Shown: piece by piece, positions 1 to 18,857 of the stretch
Layout of the letters: each line of letters begins with the position of its first letter
Position numbering within the stretch: the first letter of the stretch is position 1
Translations under genes and position numbers: made by a program
From: Acanthaster planci
Lineage: Eukaryota; Echinodermata; Asteroidea; Valvatida; Acanthasteridae
DNA length: 64,000 nt
Reading direction: 5' to 3'
Assembly (NCBI RefSeq): GCF_001949145.1
Contig: NW_019091391.1
Span: 391,720-455,719, forward strand
The notes under the pieces: model-generated
The model's database searches: none
What the model was told of the DNA's origin: nothing
Seen by the model: the letters and a program-made list of their open reading frames with translations, nothing else

Positions 1-36
1 GGGGGTGGGGGTGGGATGGGGGAGGGTTGGGAGAGG
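1..36. repeat. G-rich tract
   Basis: Runs of three to five G separated by single T or A bases open the window. On the plus strand this could fold as a G-quadruplex. It lies in intron 3 of the minus-strand tetraspanin gene, just past the exon 3 donor, so the transcript carries the C-rich complement. No coding signal is seen. Confidence 0.5.
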
Positions 37-59
37 GAGTGCATAGGAGTGAAACTTAC

Positions 60-3000
60 CCTATCATTCCAGGCCCAGATACCGACAGCGATACAACCAC
101 ATCCGGCAAGCTGGCAAGTCAAAACAGAACACACAAAGAAAGGAAAAACAGATTAGCAACAGACTTCAGAATCCACAAAAAGCTAGCTCTCGTTTAAAAA
201 TCAGAGTTTACGATTTGGGGTCAAATTAGCCCTGGGCCCCCTAAATCGACAAAAAAATCAGACACAAGCTTCTGCAGTAGGGAGTCAGGATTTCACACTG
301 ACCAATCTTGGTTTCCTAGGTCTTCACATGTCAATGTTTTAGGAACGGAAACGATCTCAGTACTGAGAATAAATCGCTTCCAAAAAACTTGCGACACTTT
401 CGACACGCTTTAAACGCTCAGCCATTCGGCAAAGTCTAGAGAAAATGTCAAGCCCGAAAATCTGTGTTTTCCGTCTGCTGCCAAAGAGATCACATGACAA
501 AAAAATTATAATGTTTGGTCGATAAGAGATGATTTTGAGCAAGATGACAGATAATTTTGCCTGTTGTGTACATCTACGGTACATGTACATGTATCAGGCT
601 TGTACACATACATGTACAGTGTATGTTGAATTTGAGGCAGTGGTTCAGGAAGAAAATGTTAACAAAGCTGACAGTGACGTGCTGACATATGTAAACAAAT
701 ATGGGTGTGTGCCTGCTTGACTTGTACTGCTTGACGATCCAACTACTCTCCTTTATACAGGCACAGTATGTGCATGTATGTACATGTATGCATGTACATC
801 AAGGTTCCTGAATAGGGCTTCAGTGAAGATTAAAATAACGGCCTGTCCCTCCCCTGGCTGAGGTTAGAAAAACCGCAAGCACCTGTTCTCTCCCAGGAAA
901 AATTCTCTGGAAACTGACACCTCGCGGTGCTACTTGTACATGTACATGTACATGTCCACGTATCTGAGGACATCTTTCCACTGTAACCAGTTTCTTTTTC
1001 AAGGAAATGTGTTTACTTGTTTTCCAGTGTTGAAGATTTATGTAAAAAAAGGGAGGCCTTGTAAATTTTGAACAAGCAAGACCTGCCTGTCCATATTTTT
1101 TTTTTTTTTGGCTTGTCCTCAAGACAGGAGACTAGGTTGTATATGAGGCACGATTCTGAAAGGTTCTGAGCAATGGTGTCTATGATGTCATGGAGTGTGG
1201 GTCAATTTTCTGAAGCCAGGGTGAGATTTCCCGACACGTTCAACGTTCCAGCACTTCTTCGAGCCTACACGTTGCAAGTGCAACCATGTACAGGTACATG
1301 TACATGCAAGATGATACATGTAGCAAAGTCAAATATGCAGAACGCAAACTGTGGAACTGTACGGCAGTTTGAAACCCGTCCAACAGAGGCTCAGTTATCA
1401 ACCACACCCTGAATACATTACACAATGTTGCACAATAGGTATTAATTCACTCTGCTAGTCAGCTGTGCATTGCGCAAACATTTGCCAAAACTGAAACTCG
1501 TTTGAATGCAGAAGAGAAAGCAAAATTGTTTTACCATGGCCAGATGCAGCGGCAGTTGAAATGTCAATCCCAGCCACAAATGAAACCATCAATGATCGAG
1601 TATCTTTGGGGTTTTAATCTTTTTTTTTCAATGAACAAAACAAAATCTCCCGAGTTCGATCACACAGTTCATGCACACAGTCCTCATATATGATTTCAGT
1701 TTTTGTACCAGGCATTACTTCGTACATAATCCAAAATGATGAAATAAGAGGAATAAAAACATGTCTTTAAATGAAACTGTCGCAAACTGCTTGTCTAAGA
1801 GAGTGATGCGATGCAAGCAAAACTACGATGTTTGAAGGGCTGAGGGCTGGACATTTCATTCTACTAATCTGTACATGTTCATGAACACAGTACACCCTTT
1901 ACAAAGTGGGGACTATTGTGAAGCTGGTGATTATGATGCAAATTCGGTCTTTTCATTTCTGGGCTACACACGAAGACCAATCACCATATATACAAGAGCC
2001 AGGGTCTGCCTTCTTTCACCGTGTTCGCTCGAGCGTGCGCCGAGAATAATAGCTGAAAAGCAGGCTGGGGATCTCAATTTTTATGGCGGCTCTATCCGCT
2101 TCCCAGCGCAAAGGGGTTAAGTGTAACTCTGATTTCCTGCTTCTTAACAATGAATGTTAAATGTCTCCCATCATTCCTGCAGAACAGATGTGTTCAAAGC
2201 TCCCACGTAATATGCTGGGGATTTTTCGGGGAAGGCCTTCAACAAAGTTTGCGTACTTTAAAGAACTTATAAAGACCGTGACTTGTTTCAGGAATACGGG
2301 CTCCCCGGATTTACAAATTTATTGGCGTTATGTACTCTTGCATCAACTCTCTCAGATTTCCACTGCAGAGGAAACGAGGGTATTTGAGACAGAGGAAAAG
2401 AAAATGAGGTCAACAGCAGGTGAGGAATAGATAACCCTGCCTTGAACTTTACTGAACCCACATCACAACACTCGCAGCCACTGTGTTCGCTCAATGTACA
2501 TGTACATACATGTGTACCCAAGAGGAATTCGAGAATGAGACATGGACATGTGACTCAGGTTGGGAAAACTCTTCTGATGTTGTCCACGTTGTGCTTTTTG
2601 GCGAACGAGATACCGGTGCAAGTGTCAATTGTGTTCAAACATTCAAGTGGTCCTTATTCGTTTGCCCTTGTACAAAGTTATGCTCCGACTTCACTTCATA
2701 ACCCTAAAAATCTTGACATTCGTATCAACAAATTGGAAATCTTCGGAGAGAAAAAGTAAAAGATGACACATCCAATTGGAAGACTTCTGAACGGCATGGA
2801 TGACATGCAAGTTGTTCATTAACATACCAGTAGGCTAATTAATTTGAACGACATTCCAGGGCCTGGTGGGTTTTTTTGTATTCACATTCAATATAAATTG
2901 TTGATTCAACGGGTTGGGTATTTTAACACCACTGCTTAGACTACTGGCATGCATTTATTATGTGAATTTCCTGGTTTGCTGGCACCTGAATGACTCACGC

Positions 3001-6000
3001 TTTCATGTGCCCACCTGCGTATTCCTATTCTCTTTCTTAAAATCACATGGACATGATTATAGGAGTGACTCTTTTACGTTCCACCTGAGTCCAACCTAGA
3101 CTGATATGAAGTCTGAGCACAGATTGTGAAAAGCTACGTTATTTTGAAAAAATAAAAGCTTAGAACTATCCTAGAGTAGGTCATGTACCGTATGAGAAAA
3201 CATATGTATTTGTTAATGCAACCAATAGCGGCGAATATGCATACATTACAATAAAAAAAGATGCATAGATAATGTATTGATTTGTGACATTGTTTGAATT
3301 GGAATTATGAAGAAAAATATGTGTAATTGAAAAAGATGGCAGCTCTTCAATATGAAATTCACGTTTCTCAGATAAGACCAATTTGTAAGAAAGACCATAG
3401 AAGAACTCAGTCCTTCAGGGAAAGACCAATGGCATGTGTTAACATGTGCATGTGCATGTACATGTACTTCTGCCATGTCTCTTACATGTGCATGTACATG
3501 TACTTCTGCCATGTCTCTTACATGTGCATGTACATGTACTTCTGCCATGTCTCTTGCATGTGCATGTACATGTACTTCTGCCGTGTCTCTTACATGTGCA
3601 TGTACATGTACTTCTGCCGTGTCTCTTACATGTGCATGTACATGTACTTCTGCCATGTCTCTTACATGTGCATGTACATGTACTTCTGCCGTGTCTCTTA
3701 CATGTGCATGTACATGTACTTCTGCCATGTCTCTTACATGTGCATGTACATGTACTTCTGCCATGTCTCTTACATGTACATGTCCCTTCATTGTGATTCT
3801 GACACAAGGTATTGAATAAGCCTTTTGTGAGTTAAATTTGAATCAAATCTCGTACAATGAGTTCTTTAAATTCACGTCGACATAACAGTTTGAATTCTCC
3901 ATACTAAAGACTCGTGATTTAGGGCAAGCTTTTGCTTAGTTACATAAGAGACACTTGTTTAATTGCTCTATGCATCAGTACACTGTTTTCAATGGATAAG
4001 AAGGGTGCAATGGACCCCATTCATTCCAGAGAATGGGGGTTACTATGCAAAAGCTTGCCCCGAATCATGAGATATAGCAACAGTGTCTTTAATTTGGGGA
4101 ATTCAAATCATATTTATGTGTAATCAATGTACATGTACCAGATTTTTATTCAAATTCAACTTGCCAAAGGCTTGTTCTGAAGTAGTTCATGTATTTATGC
4201 CAACGCTCCTGCCTTAAATCGCCCACTCAAACATGGAGCAACTTTCTCCATGAATTCACGCTCAGGGATAGTGTTTCAGGAGGTGTAACAGGCAGTGACC
4301 TGCTGTAGCACTCCTTCACATGCAAGCATTATGTTAATGACACTGACATACTGCCTAACCTTCTGAAAAAGTGGGACTTGTCGAAGGAATCAACTGATTT
4401 CTGAGGGGTTTAGAGGGGAGGTGCATTGTGACCAGGCTCTCGTGCAAAATGTAGCATAAGATTTGTTTTCTTGGATCAAGTACATGTACATGTATCGCAT
4501 GACCATCTTCAAGAAGATACAGGTTTCAACGTGGAATCGAACATCTTGTTTGTGCTACAATCGAAATGTTCAGGAAAGCTCTGACTTCCATGCAGGGGCC
4601 GCCTGATCTCCGGAGAAAACTGTTTCCATGGCAACACTACAAAATGGCTGGCAGCCATGTTACTGTTGCCAAATAGGGGCATACAGGCAGATCGGGTTTA
4701 TGATTGATGGGGCCAATTTCACAGCACTGCTTTTCAGCGAAAAATCTGTTTAAACGTGAAAAAACCTTGCTTGACAAATCAGGTTACCAGCCAAAACTAT
4801 ATCGTTTTGGAATGGTATGGAGCTGTCTTTGGTTAGCATGACAATCAGAGAGTTTGACCTGGTAACCTTTGTTTATTAAGCAAGGTTTTTTTGCACTTAA
4901 GCAAATCCTGTGCTTAAGCAGCTCTATGAAATTGACCCAGTGGCGTTGCCAAGGGAAGGCCCCCCACAAATTCCGGATGTCCCCCCCAGTTGAAAAAAAA
5001 AACGAATGAATGGATATTACACAAGGCTAACAAAATCCCACACCACTGAAAGCTGGTGCCCCCCCCCAAAAAAAGATGCTGGTGCCCCTTAGTGCCCCCG
5101 ACTAGTAAAATCCTACCTACGCCACTGAATTGGCCCATGGTTAAAAGCTCTGTGAAGCTTTTGAAACGACTACAATGTATTGCATCCGGCAGGTACTGTG
5201 CATCCTACACCATGCTGCACCATTTGTTCGGTGTTCCGTGTACCGGTAGGCGGTACCACACATTTTACTGAGAAGTTCTTTCAACCTGGAAATAATTGGG
5301 AAAGTGACCCAGAGCTGTACAAGGTCTCCGGCTGAGTCACACGTGTGGGATTACTTCCTGCTTACAAGCTTTGGCTAGTGGATGTACATGTACATACACT
5401 GTATCATGCACTGTGCCAGGTCAACATGGGGAGGCGTTGGACACGCTGGACTGAAGTTGACTGAAGTCACAACAGCCTTGTTTGTTTGGATCCATAGTTG
5501 AGCAAGGTTGAACAAAACAAACATGCATCACACAAAGTGACTGGTATCCTACACATGTACTTGTGTATACTGTACACCCACACCAGCACGTGTACATGTA
5601 CTGTACACGGAAACACATTTGTGTCAACACCTTTCCTATGTTGCACAGATTTCTAATCTACGTGTAAATTGGAGAGGAAGGCAGAAACTGATAAAAGTTT
5701 GACGGCAAATTCTGTGTTGCAGTTAAGCCTGCCAGTTCTTGGCCAAGACCTTCTGCTTTGCATTCAAACAACACGCCGCCTACCACAATAAAGAAATCCA
5801 ATTTACTGTGCAAATGATTGGTCTCTCCCGAGCCAAATTTTTGGTTTTGGCCAGTATCATTTTTCTGGCTCTTAGAAAGTTTTAGCAACTCCTGGAAGTT
5901 GACCCAGAACGGCCTGTGTTTGTCCTCTTATGGCATGCAAGTACCCGTAATTGTGGGAGAGTTTTAACACTCCCGAATCCATCACAATCCATCAAAATGT

Positions 6001-8366
6001 ATGCATACTGGGCAGGAACTTCATTTTTAAAGGGGCAGGGCCATTTCTTGTTTGCAAAGGGCAGTAGGGCACTTGTATTAGAAAATTAACTTGTCTAAGG
6101 GGAATGGGCATTGAGGCAATTGCCTCCGATGCCTCCGTGGAGTTCCTGCCCAAAACGGAGGCCAAACATGTTAAACGTGAATCATATGGCAGCAACTTTG
6201 TTTAAAAAAACAAAAACAGGAAACGGATGACAAACACTCACCCAAAAGAAGAAGTTGGCAAAAAACAAGAAGTACTTGATGAAGAGACTGATTTCGGAAT
6301 AGTCTTTGACGGCCGGGCGGGCTCTTTGCTTGGGCTGTGCTTGCCTCTGCTGCTGTTTCGGGGGTGGTTGGCTTCTGTCGATTTACAAACAGAAATATCA
6401 TACAGGGGTTGAAATTAACTTTGATCTCTTGGTGGCCTGCAGGGCCAGTGGGAAGTGGCCCGGGCTGAGTAGAGCCCACTACTCATACTCATTTGCCTCA
6501 GTCGAACTTCTCTACCGAAACAGCTGATTGGCTGAATTTAAATGCACTTTTTAAAGGCATTTCTTTCTAGGGCAAAAGTGAAACAAAGATCAGCTTTGGT
6601 CGTGTTTCTGTATTAGAATATGTGGCTATGTAAAATTGCTCTTGGCAGACTTTGCCATCCCAGTCGCAAAGAGTTCCATATCTGGACATCACTTTACACC
6701 TTGTGCACAAACCCTGAGATTGGTCAGTGTTGGTCTAAAAAATCAGTGTTTTCTAGCAGGGATGTGAGTGGCCACTTAAAAGTAAAGTTGAAAACAGTTG
6801 ATGCTTTTGTACAGAACAGGTGTACAAAAAAGCTGAAATTCAGGGTCAACATCTAAACAAAAATAGTTGAAATCAGCTAAAAAGCTGAATTCTCACACCC
6901 TGGGTTTTAGGTAAATGCTTCAATATTTTGCCTATTAAATTGGAAATTGAAACTCTTTCTGGTGCCACCTAGTCAGTCACAACTTACAAATCTGTTATTC
7001 AAGTTAACAGTGAAAAAAAAAGACAAAAAGAGGGAAAGAGTTCCATACTTGGACATCGCTTGACACCCAGTGCACAAACCGTATCAGACTGGTTATTGTC
7101 AAGAAAAATTTCGAGTGTTTCAAAGTAAACGCTTCAATGTCTTCTCTGCAAAATTTGACTACGAGGACACGTTACCACTTTCTGATGGCAAATATAAAGT
7201 ACTGGTACCACTGAAGAGAAAAATAAGTAATGTCCATGTATGGAACTCTTCCCTCAAGGGTTGTAAAAGTATGTATGTAAATGCTTCCTTGATTGTGAGG
7301 TATCGCTTTCTGATGGATTACATCGCTGTAAGGAAATGTTAGCAATACCTGAGTATTGAATTCGTCCCTCGCTAGCTTCCACAATTTAACTCTGTTACTT
7401 TTGGACGCCACTTATTATTACTAGCTCTATTAAACACAACTTCAACTGTCGAAACTTGTAAGAATTTCCCTTTTTTTCACCACCCTCCATAAATGATAAA
7501 AAGCAGTGAAAATGTAACCCCCCAAAAATACAGGGTCTGAAAACTATGTTAAATGACTTATTTTCAATTGTAGAGTGTATGAAATATAAAAAAGTGAAAC
7601 AAGACTTTTTGAAAGTACTGACATGACTGAAGTGAAGCAGAGGTAAAGATAATAAAATGGGAAGATTAAGAATAACCTTTGTCCAGATTTTAAATTTAAT
7701 ACCAAATATGCCCTATCTGCGTACTGAGTAGGCTCAATCATGATAATTTGATTTTGTATTAGATTATGTTATAGGCAAAGACGTACATGTGCAAGCACAA
7801 AGAGTTACAGAACTAGAATAACTTGTAAAGCCTACATTAAAAGTCATACAAAATGCTCTCCATAAAATTTAATTACAATTCACTTTCACAAATTAAAAAA
7901 TGACAGTTAGTTTAAAGATAACCAAGGGGAAAAGTACAAACCACACAGTCAGAATAAAAGAAAAAGAAGCATGAACGAAAAACCTGACAACAGAAGAAAA
8001 TGCGAACAAAAACAGACGTCAGACCTGAAGGATTCCCTGAAACGCTAACATGAACTTTATTCAAAGTTTATCTAAGGATTGTGGTTGATAGACCTATGTT
8101 CTAAGCTGAAGAAATAACTGAACGCCTAACCTCCTTTGCCCTTGACCCTTATTTGGTTGTGCCCGGCTGGGATCACCGGTCCTGCTCCGTCCACCGTGAC
8201 CGGGTTTGGGGCCCAGCTGTCCCGGGTAGCCCACAGGCCCAAGCTGCTGCTGCGCTGGCGGCTGAGTCGCTGGTGGTGGATAGTCGTGTTGGTGATACGG
8301 CTGCATGTGCTGGGAGTACTCGGGGTGATTTGGGTTATATGGAGGAGGCGGACCCTGTGGATACAT
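60..8366 (-). CDS. TspanC8-like tetraspanin, 5' part (exons 1-3)
   Basis: Exons on the minus strand are 8366-8131, 6374-6242 and 110-60, and the gene runs off the left edge. Exon 1 starts at an ATG with ACC before it and encodes a Pro/Gln/Tyr-rich segment containing PPPPY, a WW-domain PPxY motif. It leaves in phase 2 through a weak GTTAGG donor. Exon 2 (acceptor ...ATCGACAG) gives a basic stretch followed by KDYSEISLFIKYFLFFANF and W, the start of tetraspanin TM1, with a GTGAGT donor. Exon 3 gives LAGCGCIAVGIWAWNDR, the end of TM1 and the WAWN signature of the TSPAN5/14/17 group, with a GTAAGT donor. Known members of that group carry ADAM10 through the secretory pathway. The cytosolic N-terminus, about 105 residues if exon 1 is joined correctly, is much longer than the roughly 15 residues usual in that group. 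Exons 2 and 3 are secure as tetraspanin; the exon 1 link rests on phase and proximity. Confidence 0.72.
3441..3782. repeat. 36-bp minisatellite, about nine copies
   Basis: A 36-base unit (core CATGTCTCTTACATG followed by TGCATGTACATGTAC and TTCTGC) repeats about nine times head to tail with a few A/G substitutions. Because 36 is divisible by three, and the unit lacks stops in several frames, it creates long low-complexity open frames on both strands (HVHVHVLLPCLL on one frame, TCTCTCKRHGRS on another). These are by-products of the repeat. Each unit holds a 20-base purely alternating purine-pyrimidine stretch. Confidence 0.9.
3889..4107. mobile_element. Inverted-repeat (MITE-like) element, family 1 copy 1
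   Basis: The ends are inverted: TTTGAATTC with ACTAAAGAC on the left matches GTCTTTAAT with GAATTCAAA on the right. An inner inverted pair, GGGCAAGCTTTTGC and GCAAAAGCTTGCCCC, adds to the foldback. No coding capacity is visible. A relative lies at about 28936-29098. Confidence 0.6.
4708..5137. mobile_element. MITE-like element interrupted by a second MITE
   Basis: The left end TGGGGCCAATTTCACAG matches the reverse complement of the right end CTATGAAATTG...GGCCCA. Inner arms AACCTTGCTT/AAGCAAGGTT and AGGTTACCAG/CTGGTAACCT also pair. The right terminal repeat is split by the hAT-like element at 4938-5127, so this element is the older of the two. Confidence 0.65.
4938..5127. mobile_element. hAT-like MITE with 8-bp target duplication
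   Basis: The element begins CAGTGGCGT and ends ACGCCACTG, which are inverted. It is flanked by AATTGACC (4930-4937) and AATTGGCC (5128-5135), an 8-bp duplication with one mismatch. CAGTGGCGTAG-type ends and 8-bp duplications are known features of hAT elements. The interior has two poly-C/poly-A tracts and no coding frame. Confidence 0.7.
6010..6151. mobile_element. Short inverted-repeat element
   Basis: GGGCAGGAACT at the left edge is exactly complementary to AGTTCCTGCCC at the right edge, about 140 bp apart. There is no coding potential. It lies about 90 bp downstream (in transcript order) of the tetraspanin exon 2 donor. The family was not recognised. Confidence 0.45.
7038..7246. mobile_element. 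MITE-like element with GAGTTCCATA ends
   Basis: GAGTTCCATACTTGGACAT on the left is nearly complementary to ATGTCCATGTATGGAACTC on the right. A partial direct copy of the left end lies at about 6668-6735. The segment at 7112-7190 is about three-quarters identical by eye to the reverse complement of 40235-40310. The element lies in tetraspanin intron 1. Confidence 0.6.
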
Positions 8367-10562
8367 GGTGATGCACCGATGATGAGGGGAAAATCTTCCC
8401 CCTGTCCTTTTTCAGTTGAATGTCGACGTTACAGAGGAGATTTGGTGGATAAATGAAATGAAATAACGGCGTCAGAAACTTTCACTCAGTTTAGTCGTGC
8501 GCAATTAGACTGGTTCGCGGTGTCTTCTTAATAAATATCAGATTACACCGAGGCGGTAGCCCAGACTTTTTGTTTGTACGATTCGAGATTTTGTGGCTAC
8601 GACATCGGCGCGATCGCGTCAGAGATTCACTGATCATCCTTAGCCTAGCCACATCCAATACTGCCCGTTACGGCCTTGCCTTTCTATGGTTGACGTCAGC
8701 CGAGGGTGACGTATTTTGCAAAAATTCCATTTTCCCCAAATCAACAAATATTCCATTTGGACCAGTTTGTATCGTTTTACTCCACATTGGCATACGTTAT
8801 GATACATTCTAAATGATAAAGACAATGGGCACCAATTGCCGAACGACATGATATTTAATTCGAACTGTTTTTCTAGAATATTATTTATTTTCAAATTCAC
8901 CAACCATTAAAGAAGAGGGCGCTATACTCAATTTACGGAACGCAGATGCGAATGGGGTACGAGTCTGGCTGGCGGCATCCCCTAAAATTGAAGTTGGTAT
9001 GGGGACACTCGTTTAACACGCCGTTAATCAGGGTAACTATTGTTAGCAGAAAATATGCCGGATAAAGCAAACTTCTTGAGAACGAACGGGATATAGTAAT
9101 ATAAAAAGTCTTGCCCTACGTCTGTGAAACCAGGGAAACCGAAACTCCTGATGTGACTCATCTTCATGTTGCGCACCCCCCCCTCGGTACGGTGATGCAT
9201 TTTATTCATCGAGGGTTTATTAAAGACACAATTGCAGAGTGAAAATTTGGCGAGTTCCAAATATCCTAGTTCATCAATATTGGGTTTGTAACCAGCTAAA
9301 TAGTTTGGAGTGGAACTTATTTAACACAATTTCTCGATGTATTTAGAGGAGCTCAAAATTTCGTTTTCATGAGTAATCAACGATGTAGTTATGAGTGTTG
9401 GCGAACTTGAAAAGTGTGCTTAAAATAACAGTATAATACGTATTCTGTTGAGTTAAAAAAATATCACCAGACAAGCGCACGATTTAACCAATCCAAATTT
9501 TCAGGATTGTGTCCGGATATACGTTACGAAATTTGTAAGCCCACCACAGCAGAAGGTAGATAAAGGGCGTGCTCATTTTGGAATTCCATGCCTTATAGTC
9601 CCCATTTCTAAGTTCTGTTTTTGGATTTGAGTTGCAAGGGGATAGCGCGAACGCAGTCCCCACTATCAGAAATTGTACTCCCGAGTTCCCCACATTTGGG
9701 GGAATCGCACGCGTCAACCCGCCGAAGTGCAATGGCAAGGCCTCAACGTGGGGGAACCGCCTGCTTGATCACGGTGTCCCCTGAGCCAGGTAAGTATGAC
9801 ATGTTGAAGTGTCGATGGGGTCTTTATCAATTCTTGTATCATGAACAATACGGTGTTTAGCGTACGATAACCAAAACGCCGTTTTGCCGAAAGTACTGCG
9901 CATGCGTAATTTCCGTAGATATGTAAAGTTTTCGTGATATTATTATGCTAATCATTTGTTACTCCGTTTACTTGCCATGCTTCCCATGGGCCCATGCACA
10001 GGCCCAGAGCATCCAATTCCTTGATTTGATGATAGACCTAGAGGAGAAAAAAAATTACAGCTTTCAGTTGCGCTATGTTGCCAGTACTTATTATTAGACA
10101 GTGATGCTTATATCTCGAGAAGGAAAAACGATGAAAACCATTGCAGTTGCTCAAGAATCAGTCTCGCTCGCCTTGAAAAACCCTAAAAACAAACATTAAG
10201 TCAAAGGCTGAACCAACCGCCGGCCGCTGAATGTCTTTGCCCGCGGCCACTTTATTCTTCATTGTTACAACTGTTCAATCAGTCGAATTTTAAATGCAAT
10301 GGCTGTCGTTCTTCAAGGTGTCAAAAAGAAAGAAACAACGGCCATTAGTTCTGGCATAGATCTTTCAATTATGTTTGGTTTTGAATTACATCAAAGCTAA
10401 ATTTATCTATTTCATCGAGGAAGTCAAGGCAGTTTAATTGAACCTTTACATGCAAATTGTCTGAGCCCCAATATTAGTTGCATCAATTTTGTTACCGGTG
10501 GGGAAGGGCGCCCGACTTTATATCGATCAAAGAATTTCGTCAGCTCGTTGGCGGGTTTGCCA
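8367..10562. other. Intergenic region between divergent tetraspanin and PP2A genes
   Basis: The two flanking genes are transcribed away from each other, so both promoters must lie here. I see no convincing exon or TATA box. The sequence is mostly unique, and the short open frames look like chance. Confidence 0.45.
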
Positions 10563-10570
10563 TGACGTCA
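10563..10570 (+). promoter_or_regulatory. CRE (TGACGTCA) upstream of PP2A
   Basis: A perfect palindromic cAMP-response element lies 178 bp before the PP2A start codon, in a locally GC-rich stretch (10490-10660). A GCGGCCATGTTT block containing a YY1-like CCATNTT follows at about 10592. CREB-type sites are reported for vertebrate PP2A catalytic-subunit promoters. Function here is inference. Confidence 0.45.
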
Positions 10571-10747
10571 CCACACAGCGGCGTAAATGGAGCGGCCATG
10601 TTTGTTTGACAGCACACGGCGGTTGCGCAGGTTGCCGGTTCTGGTGGAAGTCACATTTTTCATCCCGGGAATTCAACCGAATTTACAGTTTTAGAAGTAC
10701 TCACCGATAGATAGAAGTATTCTACAGAGTATCCTCATCTTTTCAGA

Positions 10748-16994
<6,247 letters not shown>

Positions 16995-18670
16995 CTTTGT
17001 AGAGTAGAAGCTCGTGTGGCATACCCAGTGCTGTCTCTGTAAGTATTGCGTCAGCGTTAACGGCGGAGAAAGGTCCTGCAACTATAAACGATGTGTAAAG
17101 CATGTATGCAGAAAGCTTTGTCAGTTAAAATGGGTAACAGACTCCGATATTTACATATAAGCATTGGATGTCAGTGTTTGTTATACTATGTTTTTTCTTC
17201 ACATGGTTATTTGTTTATGAAACATCAAAAATTACTGCCTGCATTGATGATTATTTATGGATGTCATGTAGTGATTTCTCCTATCAAAAGCCATCTCACC
17301 AAAAATAAACTAAATTATTAGAATGACAAAAAAAAACCAAAAAAAAATGGAATCCTGTAAGGGTCCTGTAGTAGAACTTTAAGAAATGTAGTTTGTGTCT
17401 TGAACTGTTAATTTGTACTTGCACCAAATTAACCTTTGCAATCAAATTAAATTTTCAGTTATTATCAGACGAATTAACGAACTTCTTGACAGAACTGGAC
17501 GTCTGGCAGTGTGTAATGAAATCTGAGATTAAAAATGTTGTATAAAAATGAGCCTCCATAGGACCTTTGCAGATCTGTGAGCGTGTGAGCTTACCCGACA
17601 AAGTGACCTCTCTGTGAATTTAATCGCCCCTTCCCAAAATGATTCATAGTACATGTGATTGAAAACACATGTAGAATACCATGCCATCTCATTTTGTATG
17701 TGTGACGATGTAGCATTGAGATGTCGTATGTGTACCTATAGAAGAATGGACTGGGGTAGGCCATAGGGGAAGGGGGGGTTAAGTACTTGAGGGTAGGGCG
17801 TCATCGTTGAGGGACGGATGATGGGGCCAATTTAGAACCAAGAATAGTTGAGTGTTTCAGTAATAGGATGGTACTGGGGGGAATGAGATTGGGCACCTAG
17901 TCCCTGGATTATCCTTGGGAGGAGAGTGAAGATATTAGAACTATTGGAATTAGGGTCTCAGCCCATGAAGTGTTGGAAAACTTTGAAAGCCTTCCGGGTG
18001 CCGTGCTGAAGAAAATTGCCTGGAACAGGGGGAGTGAATTTTCTTTTTTTAAAATTATATTTATGTCATGAAAAGTGTGTTGCCTCTTGATTTTTTTTTT
18101 TTTTTTAAATGGATGTCGGAGGTTTATTTTGAATCTGATTATTCCGATTTTCAAGTTCATGGAGTTGCTGATTTGAAAACGTTTTGTACTGCTTTTTGCT
18201 GTGAGTGTTGTCACCAGAGTGTAATGCTTTGGGAACGCACAGCATAATGGTTCTGGTACAGAAATGCATCGAAATGTTAACTGTGTAAAGAAAGATGTCT
18301 GTGCTGTCAAACTGCAAACAGAAGTTTGCATAGTAATACAAAGAATCACAGGATTAGCTTGAATGCTCCATGTCAGTCACTAAGTAGTTCTATCAAGTTT
18401 GTTTCACTTTGATTGTCGTTTGCTTAGAACTTATGAAACTCTCGGCAGTGGATTTCATTAGTTGGGTACGCTTTGTATGTGAACTTTCCCACATAAAAGT
18501 TAGCTTTCACACAAGGTAGCCTCAAAGTTGACAATCCAAACTTGCAAAATCCTACAGTTCAATTAACATTTTCGACCCAGTTGTTAGTCCTTCAATTGCA
18601 ATGTTATTTTTGAACACACTTGGGCAGGGGATTCAAATTTTAATGGGGTGGGGGAATTTCCTCACTCTGT

Positions 18671-18857
18671 TAAGGTCAGTTCATACTTCACACGAATGCG
18701 AAAGCAAAGTGACTTTGACGTCATGAAAGCCATGCAGTGAAATATTATTGGGTTGAAATGTGTTCAACCTTTGCGAATTCGTAGTGCGAATACTTGATGT
18801 GACGTCACAAAGTCCCACTCGTGTTTGCTTTCGCCTAAAGTATGAAACGACCTTTAG
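18671..18857. mobile_element. Foldback MITE carrying two CRE palindromes
   Basis: The left arm (TAAGGTCAGTTCATACTT, then CGAATGCGAAAGCAAA) pairs with the right arm (TTTGCTTTCGCC, then AAGTATGAAACGACCTTTA). Each arm carries a perfect TGACGTCA, at 18716-18723 and 18800-18807. It has no coding capacity. Confidence 0.7.

Larger units (their letters stand above)
111..6241 (-). other. Tetraspanin intron 2 (6.1 kb)
   Basis: This long intron splits TM1 after a Trp codon. It contains many short ACATGTACATGT-type palindromic repeats (for example near 575-620, 770-800, 935-952 and 2496-2515), the 36-bp minisatellite at 3441-3782, and several inverted-repeat elements listed separately. The short open frames here have no recognisable family, and I see no gene. 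Confidence 0.5.

Noticed and set aside
3246-3819. Long histidine/valine- or cysteine/threonine-rich open frames on both strands
   Set aside because: They are products of the 36-bp minisatellite, whose unit length is a multiple of three. They appear in several frames at once and have no non-repeat coding sequence.
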